A stretch of 64,000 nucleotides of DNA, taken from positions 124,001-188,000 of the forward strand of contig NZ_CP104467.1 of NCBI RefSeq assembly GCF_025369935.1, in the 5' to 3' direction. Within the stretch, counting starts at the first letter, position 1. The number at the start of each line of letters is the position of its first letter. Origin of the DNA: Paenibacillus andongensis (GTDB lineage Bacteria > Bacillota > Bacilli > Paenibacillales > NBRC-103111). The position numbers were made by a program, and so were the translations under genes. Of this stretch, positions 1-8,716 are shown in pieces. The notes beneath the pieces were generated by a model. It was not told the origin of the DNA and did not search any database. It saw nothing but the letters and a program-made list of their open reading frames with translations.

Positions 1-1
1 T

Positions 2-811
2 ATGCGTGATATTGATTATGTATTTCATGTTGCAGCGATGAAGCATGTTCCGTTCTGTGAATATAATCCGTTTGAAGCGGTACAAACAAATATTATTGGA
101 ACCCAAAATGTTATACAAGCCTCAATATCTGCAGGCGTAAAGAAAACAATATTTACAAGTACAGATAAAGCGATAGCTCCTACTAACACGTATGGGGCGT
201 CAAAATTAATGGCCGAAAGATTAATTGCTTCAGCTCAATATAATAGCGGTTCTCATGGTACTGTATTCGCGGCGGTTCGTTTCGGTAATGTGATGGGTTC
301 AAGAGGATCTGTTATCCCATTGTTCATAAACCAAATTCAAAAAAATCGCCAAATTAGCATTACTGATCCTACTATGACAAGATTCATGATGACACAACAA
401 CAGGCAACTTCATTGACGATTAAAGCCATGGAGCTAGCTAATGGCGGGGAAATTTTTGTACTAAAGATGCCTGTACTAAAATTAGATGACTTAGCTAATG
501 CTGTAATCGAGCTTGCTGCTCCAAAGTTTGGAATAGATCCTTCTGAGGTACAGATCAAAGCAATAGGTCTTAGAACAGGAGAGAAGATGTTTGAGGAATT
601 AATGACTGAGATAGAAGCGAAGGATGCTATAGAGCAAGAGGACATGTTCGTTATTGTGAATCCACTATTAGATAAAGCAACTACGCACACTCTTAAGAAG
701 AAAGCTGAGCCTCATTCTTACAGCTCTCACGAGCAAATGCCGATTTCTAAAAAAGAAGTGATTAGTATGGTCGAGGAATTCTTATCAGACTATACTATCT
801 ATAAGGGATAG
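2..811 (+). CDS. pseB: UDP-GlcNAc 4,6-dehydratase, PseB/CapD family (5' truncated by window)
   Basis: Short-chain dehydrogenase/reductase of the polysaccharide-biosynthesis (CapD/PseB/FlaA1) family. PseB oxidises and dehydrates UDP-GlcNAc as the first step of pseudaminic acid synthesis in the cytoplasm. What is seen is the C-terminal three quarters: the AAMKHVP segment, a STDKA segment, the catalytic YGASK (YxxxK) motif and the RFGNVMGSRGSV substrate loop are present, while the N-terminal GxxGxxG nucleotide-binding part lies before base 1. The first visible Met is therefore not the true start. It is followed after 2 bases by the next gene, as in an operon. CapD-type enzymes making other 6-deoxy sugars look alike; the PseB assignment leans on the PseG/PseI/PseC neighbours. 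Confidence 0.8.
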   Translation: MRDIDYVFHVAAMKHVPFCEYNPFEAVQTNIIGTQNVIQASISAGVKKTIFTSTDKAIAPTNTYGASKLMAERLIASAQYNSGSHGTVFAAVRFGNVMGSRGSVIPLFINQIQKNRQISITDPTMTRFMMTQQQATSLTIKAMELANGGEIFVLKMPVLKLDDLANAVIELAAPKFGIDPSEVQIKAIGLRTGEKMFEELMTEIEAKDAIEQEDMFVIVNPLLDKATTHTLKKKAEPHSYSSHEQMPISKKEVISMVEEFLSDYTIYKG

Positions 812-813
812 AT

Positions 814-1929
814 ATGAATATAAAGAAATTGAGTTTAGAACAAAAAATTGCTGATACTTTTCAAAGGAAATATTGTGTCCTAGTTGGCTCGGGTACATCG
901 GGATTAACTTTATTGTTTCAAGCATTGCAGCTTTCTTCAAATCAGAGGCCTTTGTTTCCCAGTACAAGTTGTCTAGTAGCCTATAGTGCTGCAATGTATG
1001 CGGGAACAACACCAGAATTCTCTGATATATCACTTTCTGATTTTACAATGGATCTGACTAAGCTTGAAGAGGCCTTGCAAAATAATCGGCAGATTAAATA
1101 TATTGTACCTACTCATTTGTACGGTCATATATATGATGTGGAAACAATTCAATCCATTGCTAACAAATATAGTGTGCAAGTAATCGAAGATGCTGCCCAG
1201 TCTATGGGAGCTTCGTATAAAGGGAAGCCTTGTGGATCATTTGGTCTTGCCAGTATTCTTAGTTTTGGTCATACTAAAGTTCTTGAAGCAGGACATGGTG
1301 GAGCTGTATTGACCGATGACTTAGTACTCTATAATGAAATATGTAAATTAGAAAAGAAACTTCAGGAAAATTTTCTTAAGGGAAGTCATTTTTCTGTAAA
1401 TGATATGCAAGAAAATTACAGAAAAGAATACTACGAAAGTATTCGAAACCAAACTGCTTGGAATAAGAACTCTACTGAAAATCTGTTAAATATACAGACT
1501 AATTATAAAGATTGTTTTGTTATGCCATATCAGCCAACTTATTCAGAGAAAATTGCTCTTTTGTTAGATTCCCTTTCTGATAAAACCGCACTGAGATTAG
1601 AGAACGCTCAATTGTATAAAGATTTATTAAGCAGAGATGATATTGACTTAGCGCAAATCCATGAGGGAAGCACTTCGTGGAGATTCACTTTTAGAATGGA
1701 TTCCAACAAACGGGACTCATTACTAGCATACTTGCGTTCGAAGAATATTCATTGCAGCTCGTGGTATCCTTATTACCCGAGGCTTTTTGAAGGAAATGAA
1801 ATTCATTTGAACAGTTTGATTTTGGAAAAAGAGGTAGTAAATTTATGGGTGGACGGGACATATAGCAAAGAACAAATAAAGGATATATGTACTCATGTTA
1901 ATGAATGGGACTTTCATGCTTGTTCTTAA
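814..1929 (+). CDS. DegT/DnrJ/EryC1 (AHBA_syn) family PLP aminotransferase
   Basis: A sugar aminotransferase of the DegT/DnrJ/EryC1/StrS family (371 aa), expected to aminate a nucleotide-linked keto sugar in the cytoplasm. The family pattern is visible: GSGTSGL near residue 26 (phosphate-binding), VIEDAAQSMGA with the cofactor-contacting Asp, and SFGHTKVLEAGHGG carrying the Schiff-base lysine. It starts 2 bases after the dehydratase stop and ends just before the cytidylyltransferase gene. It is more divergent than the PseC-like aminotransferase at 7005-8192, so the locus carries two such enzymes. Either could act at C4 of the pseudaminic precursor; I favour the later gene for that step and leave this one's substrate open. 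Confidence 0.82.
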   Translation: MNIKKLSLEQKIADTFQRKYCVLVGSGTSGLTLLFQALQLSSNQRPLFPSTSCLVAYSAAMYAGTTPEFSDISLSDFTMDLTKLEEALQNNRQIKYIVPTHLYGHIYDVETIQSIANKYSVQVIEDAAQSMGASYKGKPCGSFGLASILSFGHTKVLEAGHGGAVLTDDLVLYNEICKLEKKLQENFLKGSHFSVNDMQENYRKEYYESIRNQTAWNKNSTENLLNIQTNYKDCFVMPYQPTYSEKIALLLDSLSDKTALRLENAQLYKDLLSRDDIDLAQIHEGSTSWRFTFRMDSNKRDSLLAYLRSKNIHCSSWYPYYPRLFEGNEIHLNSLILEKEVVNLWVDGTYSKEQIKDICTHVNEWDFHACS

Positions 1930-1932
1930 GGA

Positions 1933-2661
1933 GTGTTATTTATCAAATTCGTAACCATCATTCAAGCAAGAATGGGCTCAGAGAGGCTACCAGGTAAAGT
2001 GCTTTTACCTCTTGGAGATAGTTGTGTTCTAGATTATGTAATTTCGCGAAGTAAACATTTCCTATCTGATGAAGTAGTTGTAGCGACAACAGAGAATCCT
2101 TTGGACGATATACTTACCGAATGGTGTAAGGATTACCAAATCCCTTATTTTCGAGGTTCGGAGCAGGATGTCCTTTCTCGGTTTTATGATTGTGCTAAAC
2201 AGTATGACGCTGATTACGTAATACGAGTTACTTCGGATTGTCCTTTTGTTGACTTTAAACAAGCCAGAAAAGGAATGGATACCTTAAGGAACAATCCTGT
2301 TGATTTTGTAGTATTTCCAGAAGATCAACCGAGAGGATTAACCGTAGAAATCGTTTCATTCGAAGCGTTAGCGTATTTTCATACTAAGGGGCATGAAGCA
2401 AGGCATCGGGAACATGTAACTTACTATGGATATGAGTTTATTGAGGAATTTAAGACGGTTTCATGTGATATTCCACTAAAGATGAAAGAATCTAATTTGA
2501 GAATTACCTTAGATACTGAAGATGATTATGAATTATGTAAAAAATTAGCTGATGTATATCCCGATAAACTTATTGATTGTGAACATATTGTTGATTTCTT
2601 GGTAAAACATCCGGAAGTCGCATCCATAAATTCACATATAATACAAAAACCAGTCATATAG
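1933..2661 (+). CDS. pseF: CMP-nonulosonate cytidylyltransferase, PseF/SpsF family
   Basis: Nucleotidyltransferase of the SpsF/PseF/NeuA group. In this setting it would activate the finished pseudaminic-type acid with CTP. The N-terminal IIQARMGSERLPGKVL motif, the NTP-binding signature, is plain, followed by RVTSDCPFVD with the metal-binding aspartate region. The only canonical in-frame start is GTG at 1933, which shares a base with the AAGGAG ribosome site at 1928-1933 and so is too close. An ATC codon at 1942 lies 8 bases after that site and matches where family members start (M-K-x-V-x-I-I-Q). The true start may be that near-cognate codon. SpsF proteins of spore polysaccharide pathways are the alternative identity. 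Confidence 0.8.
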   Translation: MLFIKFVTIIQARMGSERLPGKVLLPLGDSCVLDYVISRSKHFLSDEVVVATTENPLDDILTEWCKDYQIPYFRGSEQDVLSRFYDCAKQYDADYVIRVTSDCPFVDFKQARKGMDTLRNNPVDFVVFPEDQPRGLTVEIVSFEALAYFHTKGHEARHREHVTYYGYEFIEEFKTVSCDIPLKMKESNLRITLDTEDDYELCKKLADVYPDKLIDCEHIVDFLVKHPEVASINSHIIQKPVI

Positions 2662-2670
2662 GTGAGGACT

Positions 2671-3723
2671 ATGAATGTAATTATTAGAACAGATGCATCT
2701 GTTGAAATAGGGACTGGCCATGTTATGCGTTGTTTAGCACTTGCTGACTACCTCAAAAAAAATTATCATGCTAATGTAACATTTGTATGCAAAACAGCTA
2801 TGGGGAATCTATGTGATTGGCTTGAAGACAAAAGTTACAATGTCGTCAGGTTAGATCAGGAACTTAATTGGGAACAAGATGCTTATGGGACGATTAAAGC
2901 AATTAATCAATTATTTATGAAGGTAGATTGGATAATAGTCGATCATTACGGATTAGATTATCAATGGGAACAAAAATTACGAGAGAAAACTCGAAGTATT
3001 ATTGTCATAGATGATCTAGCAAATCGTAACCATGATTGTGATGTATTGATCGATCAGAATCTTGATTTGGATATGCAGACGAGATACATAGGTAAGACAC
3101 CTCCAAATTGCCAGCTGCTATTAGGGCCGCAATATGCTTTTCTTAGAGAAGAATTTTATTGGGAAAGAAAGAAGCTCACCCAACGAAGCGGCACTGTAAA
3201 ACGTGTTCTCGTTTTTCTTGGGGGAAGTGATCCATATAATACAACATTTAAAGTAATAACTGCACTATCCAAACTTGATTTAGGAAATAGAAAGATAGAT
3301 GTTGTGATAGGCGCATCGAATCCGTATAAAAACCAAATCGAGGAATTTTGTAAGCGTGATAGTCATTTCTGCACACATTTCCAAGTTTCAAATATGGCAG
3401 AAATGATGGCAAAATCGGATTTGGCCATTGGAGCTGGCGGTATAACCACATGGGAAAGATGCTTCCTAGGATTACCATCGTTCACTATTCTATTGGCTGA
3501 AAATCAAAGACGATCAACAGAGGCTGTTGAATCAACTGGAGCTACACGTTGTTTAGGATGGGAAGCAACATTAAATGATCAGGTGATTGCCGAACAAATA
3601 TCCAAAGCATTTGAACAGAAAGAAATGCTCCTAGAGATGAGTCATAAAGCTCTTCTACTCATGGGCAACAGCGAATGCCAAGGAATTGCTGCTATTTTCG
3701 ATAAAATTAAGGACAAGTTGTAA
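2671..3723 (+). CDS. pseG: UDP-2,4-diacetamido-2,4,6-trideoxy-altropyranose hydrolase, PseG family
   Basis: PseG removes UDP from the diacetamido-trideoxy-altrose intermediate to give the free sugar used by PseI. The N-terminal block IIRTDASVEIGTGHVMRCL is the PseG/SpsG hallmark (GxGHxMRC, with the catalytic His in GTGH). LGGSDPYN and GAGGITTWER are the UDP-binding loops of the GT-B-like fold. Length (350 aa) fits the family. I chose ATG 2671, preceded by AGGTGAGG, over the GTG at 2662, which would place the ribosome site inside the gene. PseG is the most diagnostic member of the cluster, because sialic and legionaminic routes use hydrolysing epimerases instead. Confidence 0.88.
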   Translation: MNVIIRTDASVEIGTGHVMRCLALADYLKKNYHANVTFVCKTAMGNLCDWLEDKSYNVVRLDQELNWEQDAYGTIKAINQLFMKVDWIIVDHYGLDYQWEQKLREKTRSIIVIDDLANRNHDCDVLIDQNLDLDMQTRYIGKTPPNCQLLLGPQYAFLREEFYWERKKLTQRSGTVKRVLVFLGGSDPYNTTFKVITALSKLDLGNRKIDVVIGASNPYKNQIEEFCKRDSHFCTHFQVSNMAEMMAKSDLAIGAGGITTWERCFLGLPSFTILLAENQRRSTEAVESTGATRCLGWEATLNDQVIAEQISKAFEQKEMLLEMSHKALLLMGNSECQGIAAIFDKIKDKL

Positions 3724-3739
3724 AGTGAGAAGGTGACTT

Positions 3740-4918
3740 ATGCGGAAACTATTAATCTTAGGAGCGGGAAACTTGCAAATTCCTTTGATTCGTAAAGCGA
3801 AAAGCAAAGGGATTTATACTATTGCAGCTGATATGAACAATGATGCTCCTGGAAAATTTGAGGCAGATGAGTTTCATCCTATCAGTACTAATAACACAAA
3901 TGAGTTATTGAAACTAGCTTGTCAAGAGGATGTGTCTGGGGTTATTACAAATTCGGATTATCCTATGCGAACCACAAGTTCAATTTCACAAGAACTGGGT
4001 CTGATTGGTTTAAGTCCTGTGACAGCATTAATTGCTACTAATAAGCTGTTGTTACGTGAGATACTAAGTGAAAGTGGCATTTTATCACCGAAGTTCGCCA
4101 AAATAACCAAAGAGGCAGATATTAATTATCAGGTTGAAAATATTGGTTTGCCTTTCATTCTCAAACCGGTTGATTCTTCGGCAAGCCGTGGTGTTTTTAG
4201 AATTGATCATAACGAAGAAATTAAACTAGCGTATGAACAATCATTGCTTTCATCTAAAAATCAAATTCTGATTATGGAACAATACATAACTGGAAATGAG
4301 TACTCCGTTGAGAGTATTACCATTAAAGGGAAAACAAAAATGATTGCGATTACGGAAAAAAGTACTACAGGAGCACCGCATTATGTAGAGTTAGGGCACA
4401 TAATACCAGCTAACTTATCTCATGATAGGTATGAGCAAATAGAAAATTTGATTAAGTCTGCCTTATATGCAATTGGCTTCTCAAATGGTGTAGCCCACAC
4501 TGAATTGAAAATTAATGATGAAGGTATATTTATTATCGAAATTGGGCCGCGTTTAGGCGGGGATTATATTACTTCTGATCTTGTACCTCTAGCAACTGGT
4601 TATGACATGTTGGGGAATAACATTAATCTTATTCTAGATGAACCGATTATTGAGGAAATATCCATAAATAGGTTCGCTGGCATTGTCTTTTTTACCGCTC
4701 CATCAGGTAAATTAATGGAGATAAGGGGCTTAGAGTTCCTGAGAACAAATAAGAAAATAGTGCGTTATGAATTCTTTGTTGGAATTGGCGATATAGTTTC
4801 TCAATTGCGCAGTAGTCTCGATCGTGTAGGATATGCTATCGTGGTTGATGATAGTTATGATGCTTTTTGTTCAATGCTAAATGAATTGAAAAAAAATGTA
4901 TCATTTGATATAAATTAA
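3740..4918 (+). CDS. ATP-grasp domain ligase, function unassigned
   Basis: A 392-residue ATP-grasp protein of the carbamoyl-phosphate-synthase-like/biotin-carboxylase-like type. A Rossmann-like preATP-grasp start (LILGAGNLQIPL) is followed by the glycine-rich ATP loop KPVDSSASRGV near residue 140, EQYITGNEYSVES, and the metal-binding EIGPRLGGD near residue 275. Such enzymes join a carboxylate, through an acyl phosphate, to an amine or thiol. It sits between pseG and pseI with a good ribosome site (GAAGGTGA). No ATP-grasp step belongs to the textbook pseudaminic acid pathway, so this one may decorate the sugar, for example by N-aminoacylation, or supply a precursor. The specific substrate cannot be read from the sequence. 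Confidence 0.8.
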   Translation: MRKLLILGAGNLQIPLIRKAKSKGIYTIAADMNNDAPGKFEADEFHPISTNNTNELLKLACQEDVSGVITNSDYPMRTTSSISQELGLIGLSPVTALIATNKLLLREILSESGILSPKFAKITKEADINYQVENIGLPFILKPVDSSASRGVFRIDHNEEIKLAYEQSLLSSKNQILIMEQYITGNEYSVESITIKGKTKMIAITEKSTTGAPHYVELGHIIPANLSHDRYEQIENLIKSALYAIGFSNGVAHTELKINDEGIFIIEIGPRLGGDYITSDLVPLATGYDMLGNNINLILDEPIIEEISINRFAGIVFFTAPSGKLMEIRGLEFLRTNKKIVRYEFFVGIGDIVSQLRSSLDRVGYAIVVDDSYDAFCSMLNELKKNVSFDIN

Positions 4919-4946
4919 TTTAACACTTAAGTTTGGAGGGGATAAT

Positions 4947-5999
4947 TTGAGTGAGATAACGGTTGGTAAATTTCGCATAGGTTCTGGTCATAGACCATTC
5001 ATCATCGCAGAAATGTCCGGAAATCATAATCATTCACTGGAAAGAGCATTAGCTATTGTAGATGCTGCCGCAGCATCAGGCGCACATGCATTAAAATTGC
5101 AAACTTACACAGCGGATACAATGACTCTTGACTTGTCAGAGAGAGAATTTTTTATAAGTGATTCCGAAAGTCTATGGAAAGGGACCTCCTTACATAAATT
5201 ATATGGGGAAGCCTACACTCCATGGGAGTGGCACAAACCGATTTTTGATCGTTGTCGTGAACTAGGGATGATAGGGTTTAGTACACCATTTGATGAGTCA
5301 TCTGTTGAATTTCTAGAGTCGTTAGATGTTCCGCTTTACAAAATAGCTTCATTCGAAAACACGGATCTGCCTTTGATTAGGAAAGTTGCTTCTACACGAA
5401 AACCAATGATTATTTCGACTGGTATGGCCACTGCAGCAGAGCTGGACGAAACAGTAAGAGCGGCACGTGAAGCGGGTTGTCAAGATATCGTTTTGTTGAA
5501 GTGTACAAGCACATATCCTTCAACTCCAGACAACACGAATATATTGACGATTCCGCATATGAAGGAGTTATTTCAATGCCAAGTAGGGTTATCTGATCAT
5601 ACGATGGGTGTTGGCGTAGCGGTGGCAAGTGTTGCTGTAGGTGCAACTGTTATTGAAAAGCATTTTACTCTTCGACGTGCGGATGGCGGCGTTGATTCGA
5701 CTTTTTCTATGGAACCTGAAGAGATGGCTGCTTTGGTTATTGAAAGTGAGAGGGCATGGCAATCTCTCGGTCATATTAGCTATGGTCCCACGGATAAAGA
5801 GAAGGCGTCACTACAATATCGCAGATCCCTATATATCTCCGAAGATATCCAAGCGGGAGAAGTCCTAACTGACAAAAATATGCGTGCAATTCGTCCAGGT
5901 TTCGGACTGCCGCCTAAATATTATGACATTCTGTTGGGGAAACGAGTACAAACAGATGTGAAAAAGGGTACACCAGTAACATGGGAACTATTTCAATGA
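4947..5999 (+). CDS. pseI: Pseudaminic acid synthase, PseI (NeuB family)
   Basis: NeuB-family synthase that condenses the free diacetamido hexose with phosphoenolpyruvate. The N-terminal TIM-barrel starts with IIAEMSGNHNHSLERAL; LKLQTYTADTMTLD and LSDHTMGVGVAVA are PEP/metal-site segments, and a C-terminal SAF (antifreeze-like) domain contains RPGFGLPPKY. Within the family, the AEMSGNHN and QTYTADTMTLD variants resemble PseI more than NeuB or LegI. The start is TTG 4947 behind GGAGGGG at 4936-4942; no nearer ATG fits. It ends 20 bases before the epimerase gene. The pseudaminic assignment is strong by motif and by the pseG neighbour, though exact stereochemistry cannot be proved from sequence. 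Confidence 0.88.
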   Translation: MSEITVGKFRIGSGHRPFIIAEMSGNHNHSLERALAIVDAAAASGAHALKLQTYTADTMTLDLSEREFFISDSESLWKGTSLHKLYGEAYTPWEWHKPIFDRCRELGMIGFSTPFDESSVEFLESLDVPLYKIASFENTDLPLIRKVASTRKPMIISTGMATAAELDETVRAAREAGCQDIVLLKCTSTYPSTPDNTNILTIPHMKELFQCQVGLSDHTMGVGVAVASVAVGATVIEKHFTLRRADGGVDSTFSMEPEEMAALVIESERAWQSLGHISYGPTDKEKASLQYRRSLYISEDIQAGEVLTDKNMRAIRPGFGLPPKYYDILLGKRVQTDVKKGTPVTWELFQ

Positions 6000-6019
6000 T
6001 TACTCAGGAGGCACAAAAA

Positions 6020-6967
6020 ATGAATGTATTATTAACCGGCGGAGCCGGCTTCATCGGGCGATGGGTCGCTAAAAGGTTGCTTGCAGACGGCCACCAAGTC
6101 TGGATTCTTGATGATCTGTCCAATGGTCGTCAAGATAATTTAGATGAGTTTCGTGACCATTCTGGGTTACGTGAAATCATCATTGGTGATATCAAAGATG
6201 AAGCGCTTCTAGAGCGTTTATTTTCGTCTGTAAACTTCGAGATCTGTTATCATCTTGGAGCTTCCATTAATGTTCAAGATTCTATTGATGACCCTCGTAC
6301 GACCTTTAATAATGATGCTGTAGGTACATTCTATGTCATGGAACAATGTCGCAAGCATAACGTTAAAGTTGTGTTTATGAGCACGTGTATGGTGTATGAT
6401 CGTTGTACGGATGAAACAGGAATAACAGAGCTTCATCCTACGAAGCCTGCTTCTCCATATGCAGGGGCGAAAATTGCTGCTGAGAACATGGTACTCTCCT
6501 ATTATTATGCCTATGACCTTCCTGTGGTTGTAATCCGACCTTTTAATACATACGGGCCTTTCCAAAAGACGGGCGGAGAAGGCGGAGTGGTCGCTATTTT
6601 CCTAAGAAATAAATTAAATGGCAATGATCTCAATATTTACGGTGAGGGTACTCAGACACGTGATCTACTTTATGTAGAAGACTGTGCTCGTTTCGTGGTT
6701 GAATCGGGATATTCCGATGCCGTCAATGGTCAAATTGTCAATGCGGGTCTTGGCCGGGATATCTCCGTTAATGATTTGGCAAAGCTTATTGTTGGCGATG
6801 AATCGAGAATTAAACATGTTCCTCATATCCATCCCCAAAGTGAAATTCAGAAATTGCTTAGCAATTACGATAAAGCGAAATCTCTACTTGGATGGGAGCC
6901 TCAATTTTCTCTCGAGGAAGGTATTTCTCGCACGGAACAATGGATACAAACAAGTCACCTGATGTAA
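6020..6967 (+). CDS. NAD-dependent epimerase/dehydratase (extended SDR)
   Basis: Extended short-chain dehydrogenase of the UDP-sugar epimerase/dehydratase class (315 aa). The NAD-binding GGAGFIGRWV motif opens the protein; STCMVYD and SPYAGAK give the Ser/Thr and YxxxK catalytic residues; RPFNTYGPFQ is the usual sugar-site motif. An upstream in-frame ATG (5981) lies inside pseI; ATG 6020, with CAGGAGG at 6005-6011, fits the family start (MNVLLTGGAG). It probably interconverts a nucleotide sugar for the glycan. It is not one of the six standard Pse enzymes, so it either makes a second sugar or a variant nonulosonate. Confidence 0.82.
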   Translation: MNVLLTGGAGFIGRWVAKRLLADGHQVWILDDLSNGRQDNLDEFRDHSGLREIIIGDIKDEALLERLFSSVNFEICYHLGASINVQDSIDDPRTTFNNDAVGTFYVMEQCRKHNVKVVFMSTCMVYDRCTDETGITELHPTKPASPYAGAKIAAENMVLSYYYAYDLPVVVIRPFNTYGPFQKTGGEGGVVAIFLRNKLNGNDLNIYGEGTQTRDLLYVEDCARFVVESGYSDAVNGQIVNAGLGRDISVNDLAKLIVGDESRIKHVPHIHPQSEIQKLLSNYDKAKSLLGWEPQFSLEEGISRTEQWIQTSHLM

Positions 6968-7004
6968 TAGGTGGCTTGTTTTATAATAGGGGAGGTTCGT
7001 TCAA

Positions 7005-8192
7005 ATGAATCAATTAGCTATTAACGGTGGAAATCCAGTTAGACCTACCCTGTTACCTTATGGTCAGCAGTGGATTGATGAAGAAGATATTCAATCTGTT
7101 CTTGATGTTTTGCGAGGCGAACTAATCACTCAAGGGCCTAAGATTGCAGAGTTTGAACAAAAGGTAGCTAAGTATGCAGGTACGAAGTACGCGGTCGCTT
7201 TTTCAAGTGGAACTGCTGCTTTGCATGGAGCTTGTTTTGCCGCGGGCATTGGTCCGGGTGATGAGGTCATTACTTCGGCCATCACATTTGCAGCAAGCAG
7301 TAATTGCGTATTGTATCAAGGCGGTACCCCTGTTTTTGCAGATATTAATCCACTAACTTATAACATAGATCCTCAAGATATCCGAGCTAAATTATCATCT
7401 CGCACGAAAGCTATTATTCCTGTTGATTTCACTGGACAGCCTGTGGAGATGGATGAGATCCGACAGATTGCTAATGAACATAACTTGATCATTATTGAAG
7501 ACGCCGCCCATTCTATAGGTGCTACTTACAAAGGTCGTAAAGTAGGCACACTTGCCGACATGACAATGTTCAGCTTTCATCCTGTCAAACACGTAACTAC
7601 AGCTGAGGGCGGCGTTATTGTTACCAATAACGAGGATTTTTATTATAGAATGCAGCTTTTCCGTAGTCATGGAATCACGAAAGATCCTTCTTTGTTAACT
7701 CACAATGAGGGTCCTTGGTATTATGAAATGCAAGAATTAGGATACCACTATAGAATGCCTGATATGCAAGCAGCTTTGGGCATTACCCAAATGGATAAGT
7801 TAGATCGTTTCGTTGCAAGACGTAGAGAAATCGCTTCTTATTATCAATCAGAATTGAGTGGGCTTCCTGGTATTACATTACCTCGTCAACATGAAGATAC
7901 TTCATCTAGTTGGCACTTATTTATTTTGAGATTTGATTTGTCCAAGTCAAAGTTGTCGCGCAAAGAGATTTTTGAAGCATTTCGTGCGGAGAATATTGGA
8001 GTCAACGTTCACTATCTACCTGTTTACCTACACCCTTACTATGAAAAACTAGGCTACACAAAAGGCATTTGCCCCGAAGCTGAGACATTATATAAGGAAA
8101 TAATAACTATTCCGTTATTTCCTAGAATGACAACCAAAGATATGGAAGATGTCGTGGGAGCGGTTCGTAAAATCCAAAATGAAACTTTCTAA
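7005..8192 (+). CDS. pseC: UDP-4-amino-4,6-dideoxy-N-acetyl-altrosamine transaminase, PseC
   Basis: DegT-family PLP aminotransferase closely matching PseC, which transfers an amino group to C4 of the PseB product. Seen: the PseC-like N-terminus LAINGGNPVRPTLLPYG, SSGTAALHGACFAAGIGPGD, IIEDAAHSIGATYKG, and SFHPVKHVTTAEGG with the PLP lysine. Length (395 aa) is typical. The ribosome site GGGGAGG precedes ATG 7005. It is the last gene of the glycan cluster: a strong terminator overlaps its final codons, and the flagellar operon follows. Together with PseB/G/I/F it leaves only the N-acetyltransferase step (PseH) without a candidate in this window. Confidence 0.87.
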   Translation: MNQLAINGGNPVRPTLLPYGQQWIDEEDIQSVLDVLRGELITQGPKIAEFEQKVAKYAGTKYAVAFSSGTAALHGACFAAGIGPGDEVITSAITFAASSNCVLYQGGTPVFADINPLTYNIDPQDIRAKLSSRTKAIIPVDFTGQPVEMDEIRQIANEHNLIIIEDAAHSIGATYKGRKVGTLADMTMFSFHPVKHVTTAEGGVIVTNNEDFYYRMQLFRSHGITKDPSLLTHNEGPWYYEMQELGYHYRMPDMQAALGITQMDKLDRFVARRREIASYYQSELSGLPGITLPRQHEDTSSSWHLFILRFDLSKSKLSRKEIFEAFRAENIGVNVHYLPVYLHPYYEKLGYTKGICPEAETLYKEIITIPLFPRMTTKDMEDVVGAVRKIQNETF

Positions 8193-8217
8193 GCCATCTA
8201 GAAAGTTTCATTTTTAC
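8179..8217 (+). terminator. Rho-independent terminator after pseC
   Basis: A near-perfect stem, AATGAAACTTTCTA pairing with TAGAAAGTTTCATT around a short loop, followed by a T-rich tail. The left arm includes the last codons and the stop of pseC. Confidence 0.85.
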
Positions 8218-8220
8218 TAT

Positions 8221-8247
8221 TACAGTTTATCTTCGCTTAGCCGATAA
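8221..8247 (+). promoter_or_regulatory. Sigma-D (flagellar) promoter of flaG-fliD-fliS-fliT
   Basis: TACA at 8221-8224, 15 bases, then GCCGATAA at 8240-8247. The B. subtilis sigma-D consensus is TAAA-N15-GCCGATAT, so one mismatch in each element. It lies about 36 bases upstream of the flaG start and just after the pseC terminator, the right place to drive the filament-assembly operon. Confidence 0.75.
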
Positions 8248-8282
8248 TAAAGGTATATATTTTATTAGTGGAGGTTATCTAA

Positions 8283-8684
8283 ATGGCTAGCGATTTTTCT
8301 GTTGGAAACGGAGCTTCATTCTCAAGTGCATCGATTGGTAATACCCCAATTGTTAGCCCTTCCCCTTCCCCCAAAGAACCAGATGTTAATGTTACCGAGA
8401 ACATTCAAACAACTAGTGATTTAAAGAAAATTGAAATGGAAGGGGCACCTGTTACATACGGTGACCAGCAGATTATCAAAGCTATTGAACGTGCTAATAA
8501 AGAGCTGCAAGGACGGACAACTTCCTTCGAATTTTCAATTCACGAGAAAACGAAGCAAATCATGGTAAAGGTACTCGATAAAGATACTGGTGAAGTTATT
8601 CGCGAGATTCCCCCAGAGAAAACGTTAGATATGGTAGCTAAGCTATGGGAAATGGCAGGAATTATGGTAGATGAAAGAAGATAG
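8283..8684 (+). CDS. flaG: FlaG family flagellar protein
   Basis: FlaG/YvyC-family protein (133 aa) that accompanies flagellin and the filament cap and influences filament length in some bacteria. The N-terminal 50 residues are low-complexity (Ser/Pro/Asn rich). The conserved C-terminal FlaG domain shows FEFSIHEKTKQIMVKVLDKD followed by TGEVIREIPPEK, the family signature. The ribosome site GGAGG precedes ATG 8283. It is the first gene behind the sigma-D promoter and 32 bases before fliD. In B. subtilis the homologous yvyC also sits between hag and fliD; here the flagellin gene is not in the window. Confidence 0.9.
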   Translation: MASDFSVGNGASFSSASIGNTPIVSPSPSPKEPDVNVTENIQTTSDLKKIEMEGAPVTYGDQQIIKAIERANKELQGRTTSFEFSIHEKTKQIMVKVLDKDTGEVIREIPPEKTLDMVAKLWEMAGIMVDERR

Positions 8685-8716
8685 GGAGAACGAAATAAAA
8701 AAGGAGTTGAAGTAAC

